Assembly: GCA_003635255.1 (NCBI GenBank)
Contig: PYJC01000071.1
Coordinates: forward strand, 1 to 53,852
Reading direction: 5' to 3'
Source: Candidatus Poribacteria bacterium
GTDB taxonomy: Bacteria > Poribacteria > WGA-4E > WGA-3G
Length of the DNA: 53,852 bases
Part shown: positions 1 to 10,113 of the stretch, piece by piece
Position numbering within the stretch: the stretch's first letter is position 1
Layout: every line of letters starts with the position of its first letter
Translations under genes and position numbers: made by a program
Notes under the pieces: model-generated
The model's input: only the letters and a program-made list of their open reading frames with translations
Told to the model about the DNA's origin: nothing
Database searches by the model: none

Positions 1-350
1 TCTGCCTCGCGTGGTAGATTGCTATCATCGACACTGACGGTGATACACCGCCGGGATTGCGTTGAAGCACTCTTACTTTCGGTGTCTTTGATGAAATTGA
101 GAGCCATCGCACACCCGAGTCGGAGATTCAAACATTTCGAGTGATAAAGACTCAGAGAACCGAGACTTCGATAAAGACGTGCTTTGGGTATTTTCAAGGC
201 ATCTGCGACTTGATTCGGGTTGTAAAGTCCAAAGAGATGGCAAACGCAGAGCAGAAGTAGCGTCTCAACGACTTGCTGCCTCATTCGTTGAAAGTAAGAA
301 GCGAGAAGGTCTTGAAAAAAGAGTGTAGATTTGGTAATCTTATGACGCAT
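1..350 (-). CDS. transposase, N-terminal part (cut by window edge)
   Basis: The reading frame is open from an ATG at 350 (reverse strand) to base 1, so about 116 residues are visible and the rest lies outside. A GGAGG Shine-Dalgarno stands 7-8 bases before the ATG, which decides the start. The N-terminus is helical and basic, with a stretch resembling a helix-turn-helix (NPNQVADALKIPKARLYRSL). It then reaches ITVSVDDSNLPRE, which looks like the first catalytic Asp strand of a DDE transposase. The IS family cannot be named from this part. It lies directly downstream of gyrB, where gyrA or another replication gene would be expected, and seems to have cut that gene off. Confidence 0.6.
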   Translation of the reverse strand, partial: MRHKITKSTLFFQDLLASYFQRMRQQVVETLLLLCVCHLFGLYNPNQVADALKIPKARLYRSLGSLSLYHSKCLNLRLGCAMALNFIKDTESKSASTQSRRCITVSVDDSNLPREA

Positions 351-521
351 GAGATGTCCTCCAATGGCGACTCGAAGGTGGTTTTTCTGAGTCCCTACGA
401 TGCCATCTCATGCGCTAAAAATCAAGCAACTTTTTCAAAACAAACGCATTTTCATACTGCTATACCTACGATCTATTGATGATTACTGACTCCTTGATAG
501 ATTTGATAAATACCAGATAAA

Positions 522-545
522 TTATTTGGAACCGACAAGCAACAC
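522..545 (-). pseudogene. orphan start of a gene after gyrB
   Basis: A strong AAAGGAGG sits at 556-563 on the reverse strand, overlapping the gyrB stop. It is followed after about 10 bases by GTG TTG CTT GTC GGT TCC AAA TAA (seven residues, then stop). A Shine-Dalgarno of this quality at the end of gyrB suggests that a co-transcribed gene once began here. Its body would have been lost when the element carrying the transposase at 1-350 arrived. The identity of that gene is not recoverable from seven codons. Confidence 0.3.
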
Positions 546-561
546 TTTGTAATATCCTCCT

Positions 562-3090
<2,529 letters not shown>

Positions 3091-3245
3091 TTATTAGGGT
3101 CCCTCCCTTTAGATTAATTCCCACTTTTGGCATGGGATTCTACCTATTTTAAATACCTGTTTTAAATTAGTAATGCAAAGCACAATCTGCACTGCAGTTA
3201 TCGGCTCAACTACTTAAAATAGGATACCTTATTTTAAAAGTTTTG

Positions 3246-3737
3246 TCAAGGCTTTTCTCTACTTTGTGTAATGAAGAGTTGACGCAAGGAAGTTTTGAGT
3301 TCAGTATCCGTCACACCAGCGACTGTCTGTTCAACTTGGTCTAATTCTTCAGGGGTTGGAGCGCGGGTATTGCTGGCGTCAGGCGTGTCTGAAATTTTGG
3401 GGGCGGTAGGATCGTGACTTATGTCGCGTGGTGTTGCTTTCCGTCCTGGGCGTATCTCTATCCGAAGATCCGTGAGGACGGTTTCTCCTAATTCCGCATT
3501 TAGATCCGCTATGATTTCCTGCTTATAGAACAACAGAGCATTTTTGAACGGCGGATATTCCGTGTAGATTTTTAGAACGCCGTTTGAAAGTGATACCGGG
3601 ACAGTTTTTGTGCCAAATGGTGCTTTGAGGTATTCTCGCCATAAAACAAACACCTTCTGTTCAAGCATCTTAGGCTCGAGGTCGCGAGTGCGGGTGAATT
3701 CTGTAATGAGGTCACGTAAATTTTGGGTCTTGTGCAT
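3246..3737 (-). CDS. DUF721 / DciA-like protein
   Basis: The 163 residues match the DUF721 pattern. An N-terminal helical segment (LRDLITEFTRTRDLEPK) is followed by a beta-rich KH-like part with VFVLWREYL and the conserved 'GVLKIYTEYPPFKNALLFYKQ' stretch. The C-terminal tail is charged and probably disordered. Proteins of this family include DciA, which loads the replicative helicase DnaB in bacteria that lack DnaC. The setting between recF and gyrB is the usual one for the family (also seen in actinobacteria). The gap to recF is 50 bases and to gyrB about 160 bases. Family assignment is firm. The helicase-loading role here is inferred from family and location. Confidence 0.8.
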   Translation of the reverse strand: MHKTQNLRDLITEFTRTRDLEPKMLEQKVFVLWREYLKAPFGTKTVPVSLSNGVLKIYTEYPPFKNALLFYKQEIIADLNAELGETVLTDLRIEIRPGRKATPRDISHDPTAPKISDTPDASNTRAPTPEELDQVEQTVAGVTDTELKTSLRQLFITQSREKP

Positions 3738-3787
3738 CTTACTCTCGTTGATCTAACTTTCAGAGTTCGCGAGTTGCTCTATTACTA

Positions 3788-5089
3788 TCACGAGTCTTTG
3801 CTAACTTCGGTGGTGGAACTTATCTGAGCGTTTTCAACCTTCAACACGCTCGGTTGATTTAAGTGGTGCACAAGCGGTTCGGCATCTGTAGCGGTGATGA
3901 AGGTCTGTGCGCTTAAATTCTGAAGAACCTCTAACAAGTACCCTATCCGACTGTAATCTAACTCTGAGGTGACATCATCCAACAATACTATGGGATTCCT
4001 GCCTGTCAAGTGTCGGATTAACTCTAATTCTGCCAGCTTAAGTGCTAATGCAATAGTCCGTTGTTGACCTTGTGATCCATAAGATCGTGCTACTTCTCGA
4101 AATGTCTCTCTTTCACCCTCTGGCAAATGGGCATCACTATCATCGTGGTAATTAGGAGGACGCGTTTTGGGTTCGTTTTCCAGTTCAATAAGAAAGTCAT
4201 CTCGGTGGGGACCGACTGAAGTCGTCCCTCGCTGTAAATCTGCTTCGCGTGAACCGTTTAATGATACACCAAAGTGCTTTATTATCTTATCTTCGCAAGC
4301 AGTCTTGTGCGATACGTGTGAAGGGTCCGCCAATAGATTTGTGGAAAAGTGTTCTGGATTACTGTTTTCAATATCGTTTGTTAACGTATCGTTCGGCACT
4401 GTTGCCGAACGATACGTTAACGCGAGGTTTTCCGTACCGCCGGTAAGTTTACGGTGATTTTGGATTGCGTGGTCTTTCAATTGATGGAAAATTTCCAATC
4501 GCTTTATGATAACTGCGGTCCCGTGCACAAGTAAAAGTTTATCCCAAGCATCTAATTGTGCTTTACCTGCCAATGTTGCGCGAATTTGCTTCAGCAACTC
4601 GTTCCGCTGTTTGAGAACAAAATTATACTCTTGCAAACTTTTCAGATATTCAGTGTCTATTTGTGAAATCAAGAGATCTAAAAAACGTCTCCGTTCCGAA
4701 GGACCTCCCTTTACGAGTGTTAGTGACTCCGGTGAAAAAAATACGGCGTTAAATTGTCCTATCCACTCAGAACGTTTTGTCTGGAAAACCCCGTTCTTCT
4801 TTAATTTAAACTGCCCGCGTGCTCGCTTCATTGCCTCAAGAGACATCACATCGTCACTACCATTCCTCAATATCCCTTTTATATAAAATCCTGACTCATG
4901 ATGCCGAATCAATTCAGCATCATGAGTCGCGCGGTGAGATTCAGCGGTGCAGAGAAAATAGATCGCCTCAAGCAGGCTGGTTTTTCCCTGTGCATTTCCA
5001 CCGACAATTAGAATAACAGGTTTAGGAAAGTTTATTTCGCAATCAATATAGTTACGAAAGTTTCGTAGAATGATATGATCCAACAACAT
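3788..5089 (-). CDS. recF: DNA replication/repair protein RecF
   Basis: RecF is an SMC-like ATPase that helps RecOR load RecA on gapped DNA. The 433 residues begin MLLDHIILRNFRNY. The Walker A is GGNAQGKTSLLEA (about residue 30-42), the ABC signature is in SYGSQGQQRTIALALKLAEL, and the Walker B is IVLLDDVTSELD (about 370). The protein is longer than the usual 360-375 residues because of a poorly conserved stretch around residues 220-290 before GPHRDDF. That stretch includes codons contributed by a perfect 19-bp palindrome (4380-4421). The reading frame stays open through it. dnaN, the usual neighbour between dnaA and recF, is absent. Confidence 0.95.
   Translation of the reverse strand: MLLDHIILRNFRNYIDCEINFPKPVILIVGGNAQGKTSLLEAIYFLCTAESHRATHDAELIRHHESGFYIKGILRNGSDDVMSLEAMKRARGQFKLKKNGVFQTKRSEWIGQFNAVFFSPESLTLVKGGPSERRRFLDLLISQIDTEYLKSLQEYNFVLKQRNELLKQIRATLAGKAQLDAWDKLLLVHGTAVIIKRLEIFHQLKDHAIQNHRKLTGGTENLALTYRSATVPNDTLTNDIENSNPEHFSTNLLADPSHVSHKTACEDKIIKHFGVSLNGSREADLQRGTTSVGPHRDDFLIELENEPKTRPPNYHDDSDAHLPEGERETFREVARSYGSQGQQRTIALALKLAELELIRHLTGRNPIVLLDDVTSELDYSRIGYLLEVLQNLSAQTFITATDAEPLVHHLNQPSVLKVENAQISSTTEVSKDS
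4380..4421. repeat. perfect 19-bp inverted repeat inside recF
   Basis: Bases 4380-4398 (gttaacgtatcgttcggca) are exactly the reverse complement of 4403-4421, with the four-base loop ctgt. The element lies in a variable part of recF and keeps the frame. It looks like a small palindromic insertion that the gene tolerates, in the manner of REP or RPE-type elements in coding sequence. Confidence 0.9.
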
Positions 5090-5149
5090 TTTTATTTTAA
5101 GTTTTGTGGGTGAAAATTTTTCCTTGAGTGGATGTTATTTGACGACTAA

Positions 5150-5460
5150 TCTTTTATCACTTATCTACCTGTCTTTTATCACTTATCCACCTGCTCTACT
5201 AATTGTACTAATTCTCTATTAATATATAAATTGTACTTTAGTAGTAGTAGTAGGGGCTGTTGATAAGTGGATAACTCGCTTAAACACTTGCTGCTATTGA
5301 CAAGTACCCTGTTGATAACTTGTTGATAAATTAGTGAGTTATCAACAGGTTATCCACAAAACTGCATGATGGACGAAAAACAGACAAGTTATCAACAAGT
5401 TATCAACAAGTTATCAACAATGTTTTAACATAGTTATGCACAGGTTATCAACAGGATTAA
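5150..5460. other. oriC: putative replication origin oriC (DnaA-box cluster)
   Basis: The 405-base gap between recF and dnaA has no gene. It is packed with DnaA boxes. A perfect TTATCCACA lies at 5350-5358 and TTATGCACA at 5434-5442. TTATCAACA occurs at 5339, 5389, 5400, 5411 and 5445 (plus strand). TGTTGATAA occurs at 5258, 5310 and 5321 (minus strand). TTATCCACC lies at 5183, TTATCTACC at 5161, and a reverse box at 5266-5274. An AT-rich stretch covers about 5195-5240. Position beside dnaA, clustered boxes and an AT-rich segment together make an origin very likely. Confidence 0.88.
5239..5274 (-). promoter_or_regulatory. DnaA-trio unwinding element with paired DnaA boxes
   Basis: On the reverse strand the order is TTATCCAC followed directly by TTATCAACA (5274-5258), a GC spacer GCCCC, then CTA repeated five times (TAG x5 on the plus strand, 5239-5253), then AT-rich sequence. 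This is the layout described for the basal bacterial unwinding system: two DnaA boxes, a GC-rich linker, DnaA-trios and an AT-rich unwinding zone. Confidence 0.7.
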
Positions 5461-5494
5461 AGGGGCATTTTATAGAAAAAAATGCTGAATTTAG

Positions 5495-6913
5495 TTAACG
5501 AAATTGACCAAGTAGGAGCATAATTGTTTTCTGCTCTTCATCATCTCTATCCATCATACTTTCTATCTGTTTGCAAGCATGGATGATGGTGGTATGATTT
5601 TCCCTGTTAAAAGCTTGGGCAATATTTGCGTAGGACATTTGTGTCAATTCCCTGCACATGTACATAGCGATCTGACGCGGTTGTACCAATTCCTTTGTCC
5701 TTTTCAGAGACACGAGGTCTGTCACATCAATCCCGAAGTAATCAGCAACAACTGTCTGTATTGCCTTTGATGTTGCTGTCCTTCTGTGTTGGATCGGTGA
5801 AGGGGTACCGACATCGTTCAGCACTTCTCGAGCGAGGTCTAAGCTTAACTCTTCCTTGAGTATTGTAGCTTGTGCGACCAGTCGTGTAAGCGTGCCTTCG
5901 AGTTCTCGGATGTTAGTCTCAACGACCTCAGCGATGTAGCTGAGTACCTCATCAGGAAGGTTATACCCGTGGTCTTGGCACTTTTGGCGGAGAATTGCAA
6001 TACGCATCTCGTACTGTGGCATACCAATTTCAGCGACCATACCTGATTGAAATCGGGATCGGAGGCGTACTTCAAGGTTTTCGAGGTTGTTTGGTGTCCG
6101 ATCACTGGTCATGACTATCTGGTTTGAATTCATGTGAAGCTCGTTAAAGGTGTTAAAGAACTCCTCCTGCGTGCCTTCTTTACGTTGCAAAAACTGTATA
6201 TCATCGATCAGGAGCATATCTGCGGTTCGATATTTCGTGCGGAACCCTTGTGCGGATCCACGGTTAACAATAGACTCAACGTATTCATTCATGAAAGTCT
6301 CTGATGTGACGTACAGGACTTTCTTGTCAGGTTGGGTTGCTGAGAGTCTATTACCGATTGCATGCAAGAGATGCGTTTTTCCTAATCCGACACCGCCATA
6401 AATAAAGAGTGGATTATAGTCACGTCCGGGATTTTCTGAGACGGCTAAGGCTGTTGCGTGACAGATTCGGTTGGGTGTGTCAACAACGAAGGTATCAAAC
6501 CGATAATTCGGATTTAATCCCGTCTGATTTTGCTGTAATGGGATTGAGATATCGTTAGCCAAGGATTGACCAGAGTTATCTTCGACTTCCGTTTCGTCAG
6601 GATCCTCACTGCTGTGAGACATGGAGTTATCTATGGTAAGAATGAGTGCACATTGCGCGCCGATTAGCGTTGCCAATACTCGCTGGATATCAGTATGGAA
6701 CCGTTCTTCAATCCGCGCACGTGTATACGCAGAAGGGACAGCTATGTTCAACGCATCCGCTGTGATTGAGAGCGGGACTGCTTGGTGAAGATAGACATCC
6801 TGCTGTGCTGTATCGTTGAGGTTCTCCAGTATTTCTGACCAGATTTCGTCCGGGGTGTGCCGCATGAGCGTATGTCCTAACCGAGATTGCGCGTATGCCT
6901 TCAGCTTTAACAT
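5495..6913 (-). CDS. dnaA: chromosomal replication initiator DnaA
   Basis: DnaA binds 9-bp boxes at oriC and opens the duplex. The 472 residues show domain I (DEIWSEILENLND), a linker, and the AAA+ domain. That domain has Walker A GGVGLGKTHLLHAIGN near 168-183 and Walker B MLLIDDIQFL near 233. The domain IV helix-turn-helix carries FNRENHTTIIHACK near 430, equivalent to the GRDHTT signature. The start at 6913 is the most upstream ATG. A second ATG 16 codons in (MRHTPDEIW) fits the family N-terminus equally well. The gene reads away from rpmH, and its promoter is visible at 7028-7056. Confidence 0.97.
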   Translation of the reverse strand: MLKLKAYAQSRLGHTLMRHTPDEIWSEILENLNDTAQQDVYLHQAVPLSITADALNIAVPSAYTRARIEERFHTDIQRVLATLIGAQCALILTIDNSMSHSSEDPDETEVEDNSGQSLANDISIPLQQNQTGLNPNYRFDTFVVDTPNRICHATALAVSENPGRDYNPLFIYGGVGLGKTHLLHAIGNRLSATQPDKKVLYVTSETFMNEYVESIVNRGSAQGFRTKYRTADMLLIDDIQFLQRKEGTQEEFFNTFNELHMNSNQIVMTSDRTPNNLENLEVRLRSRFQSGMVAEIGMPQYEMRIAILRQKCQDHGYNLPDEVLSYIAEVVETNIRELEGTLTRLVAQATILKEELSLDLAREVLNDVGTPSPIQHRRTATSKAIQTVVADYFGIDVTDLVSLKRTKELVQPRQIAMYMCRELTQMSYANIAQAFNRENHTTIIHACKQIESMMDRDDEEQKTIMLLLGQFR

Positions 6914-6967
6914 CGGCTCTCAAGCTTAGGCTTCATAATTCCTTAGAAAAATAAAATTATAAAATTC

Positions 6968-7021
6968 TGTGATGGAAATTAAAATCGTTATTATTGTGAT
7001 GGAAATTAAAATCGTTATTAT
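6968..7021. repeat. 27-bp tandem direct repeat in dnaA leader
   Basis: Two exact adjacent copies of a 27-base unit (6968-6994 and 6995-7021), each containing gatggaaattaaaatcgtt. They lie between the dnaA promoter and the dnaA start, so they would be in the 5' untranslated RNA or a regulator site. Confidence 0.9.
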
Positions 7022-7027
7022 AAAAAA

Positions 7028-7056
7028 ATCGTATCATTTTCTAACAGAAATGTCAA
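7028..7056 (-). promoter_or_regulatory. dnaA promoter (sigma-70 type)
   Basis: On the reverse strand TTGACA (7056-7051), a 17-base spacer, and TACGAT (7033-7028). It lies 115 bases upstream of the dnaA start. A near-perfect DnaA box (TTATCCACG, 7094-7102) stands just upstream and could serve autoregulation. Confidence 0.65.
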
Positions 7057-7198
7057 CATTTTTGTCAAAAAATATTAACCCGTCAAAATTATATTATCCA
7101 CGTTAACAAATTTCTTCAAAAAAATATTTTGAACTAAAACCGAAATTTTAGCAAGTTATTTTTCGCCACCGACGAAAATGTGTGAGGCAGCAAAAAAT

Positions 7199-7227
7199 TT
7201 GACAAATCTCAAAAAATAGCGTATCAT
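7199..7227 (+). promoter_or_regulatory. rpmH promoter (sigma-70 type)
   Basis: TTGACA at 7199-7204, a 17-base spacer, and TATCAT at 7222-7227. It lies about 105 bases before rpmH and faces away from the dnaA promoter. Confidence 0.7.
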
Positions 7228-7331
7228 TTTAAGGTGAACTGACCAATTATTTTTAAGGGTACGACTTATTAGAAGAAGGTAATGCGTACCTTGTATTCGC
7301 GTAGCACTCAGACAGAAAAGAGGATCGATTC

Positions 7332-7466
7332 ATGAAACGCACGTATCAACCCCATCGACGGAAACGGAAAAATAAATTAGGTTTCCGCAAACGGATGTCT
7401 ACACGGCACGGCAGACAAACTATTGCTCGCCGTCGCGCCAAAGGGCGGAAAGTTCTAAGTGCCTAA
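7332..7466 (+). CDS. rpmH: 50S ribosomal protein L34
   Basis: This short gene encodes 44 residues, very rich in Arg and Lys. It begins [20 protein letters not shown] and ends [13 protein letters not shown], a full-length L34 with the conserved RTYQPHxxKRK and GFRxRM parts. AGAGGA lies about 10 bases before the ATG. The divergent dnaA-rpmH pair is the classical origin arrangement. The usual partner rnpA (RNase P protein) does not follow. The next gene is ispH, and the 185 bases between show no other reading frame of note. Confidence 0.97.
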   Translation: MKRTYQPHRRKRKNKLGFRKRMSTRHGRQTIARRRAKGRKVLSA

Positions 7467-7651
7467 GGTATTTTAGATAGGGAAGTGGTTTGCAGTCAAA
7501 TACTTGCATCCAGTTTCCTTATGTAGTGTTAGACGAAAAAGTGAAGCAAACGGACGAATAAAAAATATGCGTCTGTTGGTTTTGAGAAGCACTATTTAGC
7601 CTGATTTTAAACTGTCTTCATTTTTTTGTCTCAAGGAGGCGAGGAAAGCGA

Positions 7652-8881
7652 ATGCCTCGAACTTTTAACTTACCTCACTTCTATCACAGTCCTATTATTT
7701 CTGTAGTTAAGCAGGCGCGCCGGGACACTGATGCCCGAAAGCGAGACCTCGCACCGACCTTATTGAATTTCGGACCTGTCCGATTTAAAATCGCTCGTCA
7801 CTTCGGCTTCTGCTACGGGGTCGAAAACGCTATTGAAATCGCTTATCAGGCATTGGCAGAAAACCCAAACAAGCGCATCTTCCTATTGTCTGAAATTATT
7901 CACAATCCACGTGTCAACGAAAATTTAAGACAACGCGGTGTACAGTTTTTAATGGATACTGCTGGTACACCCCTCCTCCCCTTCGATGTTTTGATGCCAG
8001 ACGATGTTGTTATTGTTCCGGCTTTCGGGACGACCCTTGAGATAGAGAAGACTCTCAAGGCACGCGGTGTTACCCTAACTGCCTATAACACGACCTGTCC
8101 GTTTGTCGAAAAGGTTTGGCGGCGGAGTGAGGAGATCGGCAAGCAAGATTACACCGTGGTTATCCACGGAAAGCGTTATCATGAAGAAACTCGGGCAACG
8201 TTTTCACACGCACAGGCAAGCGCACCCGTCGTTGTCGTGCGGGACCTTGAGGAAGCACGCGATTTAGCAAAAGTTATCTCTGGTGAAGCGGATACCGAAT
8301 TTTTCTTTCAAAAGTTCGCAGATCGCTTCTCTCCAGGCTTCGATCCTACCGTCCATCTGAAACGCATTGGTGTGGTCAACCAGACAACGATGCTCGCCAC
8401 GGAAACTGAGGCGATTGCCAATTTGCTCCAGAATACTATCAGAACTGTGTACGGCGAAGCGGAGATGTCTTCACACTTTGCTGATACGAGAGATACTCTC
8501 TGTTATGCAACGAAAGAAAATCAGGATGCAACACTTGCACTGATTGCTGATGGCGGTGATATTGCTGTTGTTGTCGGTGGCTATAATTCTTCTAATACGA
8601 GCCATCTTGTAGAACTCTGTCAACAGCACCTACCGACCTATTTTATCCGAGATGCAGACGAACTCCTGAGTCCAACACGCATTCGCCATCTTGAACTAGA
8701 GACAAAACAGGTACAGACGACAGAAGATTGGCTTTTGACGGATCCGAAAACACCTACTGATATCGTGCTGACTGCTGGTGCATCGTGCCCAGATGTTCTC
8801 TTGGATGAAGTATTGCAAAAGATTGTTAGGTGGTTTCCAGATACGCGATCGATAGAGGAAGTATTGGAGCCGTTCCTATAG
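7652..8881 (+). CDS. ispH: 4-hydroxy-3-methylbut-2-enyl diphosphate reductase
   Basis: IspH (LytB) is the last enzyme of the MEP isoprenoid pathway. It uses a [4Fe-4S] cluster to reduce HMBPP to IPP and DMAPP. The three cluster cysteines are visible in HFGFCYGVENAIEIAY (about Cys54), NTTCPFVEKV (about 149) and GASCPDVLLDEV (about 379). At 409 residues it is the longer cyanobacterial/plant-like type (E. coli has 316), with an extra 45-residue N-terminus and internal insertions. GGAGG precedes the ATG. Its last six bases overlap the end of the convergent hisC. It occupies the place where rnpA would be expected after rpmH. Confidence 0.93.
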   Translation: MPRTFNLPHFYHSPIISVVKQARRDTDARKRDLAPTLLNFGPVRFKIARHFGFCYGVENAIEIAYQALAENPNKRIFLLSEIIHNPRVNENLRQRGVQFLMDTAGTPLLPFDVLMPDDVVIVPAFGTTLEIEKTLKARGVTLTAYNTTCPFVEKVWRRSEEIGKQDYTVVIHGKRYHEETRATFSHAQASAPVVVVRDLEEARDLAKVISGEADTEFFFQKFADRFSPGFDPTVHLKRIGVVNQTTMLATETEAIANLLQNTIRTVYGEAEMSSHFADTRDTLCYATKENQDATLALIADGGDIAVVVGGYNSSNTSHLVELCQQHLPTYFIRDADELLSPTRIRHLELETKQVQTTEDWLLTDPKTPTDIVLTAGASCPDVLLDEVLQKIVRWFPDTRSIEEVLEPFL

Positions 8882-9979
8882 CGTTGAAAGCATTTCTAAG
8901 AGTACAGATGTTTGTGAGGGTGTGCCAACGCTGATGCGAACGTGGTTGTGTAGACGTGGTGTATCAAAATATCGGATAAGAATTCCGCGTTCCGCTAACG
9001 TCGCTTTTAACACCGCTGCATCCCTGTTGATCACCCGTGAGAGAATAAAATTCGCTTGACTTGGATACGGTTCCAAGAAGTCAAACTCCCGCAGTGACTG
9101 ATAAAGCCTTCCACGCTCTTCCACGATTTTTTTCACATTTTCTTGTAATTGACACACATCTGATAGGGAAGCCAACGCTGCTGTGGCACCCGCAAGGTTT
9201 ACGTTGTACGGTTGCTTAATCTTCAACAGATGTGAGAGTATCCAGTGCGGAAAAATTCCGTAGCCTACACGCAATCCTGCAAGTCCTGCCCATTTACTGA
9301 ATGTCCGTAGCACAATCAGGTTTTCGTGTTCTAAAACCCAGCCTGCGCGATTCCCTCCAGCGAATTCAATATAAGCCTCATCTAACACAACAATGAGTGG
9401 CAGTTGAAGCAACTGCCGAAGGCACGCATCACCAAGCATCCCGCCATCAGGGTTGTTCGGGCTTGTAACAAAGAGGATCTTAATGTTACTGCTGCTATTA
9501 ACAATCCCAACTATCTTCTCAGTGTCTAACGAAAAATCTTCTTTTCGCTCAATATCGACTGTTTTTCCACCATTAAGTTCGGTATCGAAACGGTACATGC
9601 CAAAAGTGGGCGGACAATTGATAACTGCATCACCCGGCACGATGAGGAGCCGAATTAAAAGGTCGATCAGTTCATCTGCGCCATGTCCGGCGACGATGTG
9701 TGTCGCATCAATACCTGTATATTCGCTGAGTGCTTGACGGAGTAGTGTACTGTCGGGATCCGGATATATGTGATAATAGGTTTCGTCTGCCAATGCTTGA
9801 TAGATACGGGGCGAGGGACCATAAGGGTTCTCGTTTGCATCAAGTTTAATGATGTCCTCAGCAGGAATGCCAAGACGTTGGCTAAGTACATCAAATGGGA
9901 CGATAGGCGTGTAGGGTGCCATGTCCGCAATATCTGGACGAATGAGATCTTTTAATGTTTCAGATGACATTTTTTTCAT
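8876..9979 (-). CDS. hisC: histidinol-phosphate aminotransferase
   Basis: This PLP-dependent class II aminotransferase converts imidazole-acetol phosphate to histidinol phosphate in histidine synthesis. The 367 residues show the family N-terminus IIKLDANENPYGPSP, the PLP-binding Asp/Tyr strand VVLDEAYIEFAGGN, and the catalytic lysine in RTFSKWAGLAGLRVGYG (near residue 226). The C-terminus has the arginine HNHVRISVG. The first ATG is given; MSSETL three codons later is an alternative. No other his gene is in the window. A repeat element abuts the start codon. Confidence 0.88.
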   Translation of the reverse strand: MKKMSSETLKDLIRPDIADMAPYTPIVPFDVLSQRLGIPAEDIIKLDANENPYGPSPRIYQALADETYYHIYPDPDSTLLRQALSEYTGIDATHIVAGHGADELIDLLIRLLIVPGDAVINCPPTFGMYRFDTELNGGKTVDIERKEDFSLDTEKIVGIVNSSSNIKILFVTSPNNPDGGMLGDACLRQLLQLPLIVVLDEAYIEFAGGNRAGWVLEHENLIVLRTFSKWAGLAGLRVGYGIFPHWILSHLLKIKQPYNVNLAGATAALASLSDVCQLQENVKKIVEERGRLYQSLREFDFLEPYPSQANFILSRVINRDAAVLKATLAERGILIRYFDTPRLHNHVRISVGTPSQTSVLLEMLSTL

Positions 9980-9980
9980 A

Positions 9981-10107
9981 GTTTTCAGTTGTCAGTTCGG
10001 TTTTTCTGCGAAAAACCTTTCAGTTTTCAGTTAAGAGGTTTGTGCGGCAGCTACAGTCCACTGGATTGCCACAAGTGATTAACTGATAACTGATAACTGA
10101 CAACTAT
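9981..10107. repeat. palindromic intergenic repeat, copy A
   Basis: The left side reads gttttcagttgtcagtt and the right side aactgataactgacaact, so the ends are inverted. Between them lies cagttaagaggtttgt, which recurs in other gaps of this window. The element fills the space between hisC and the dehydrogenase gene. Confidence 0.6.
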
Positions 10108-10113
10108 TCACTG

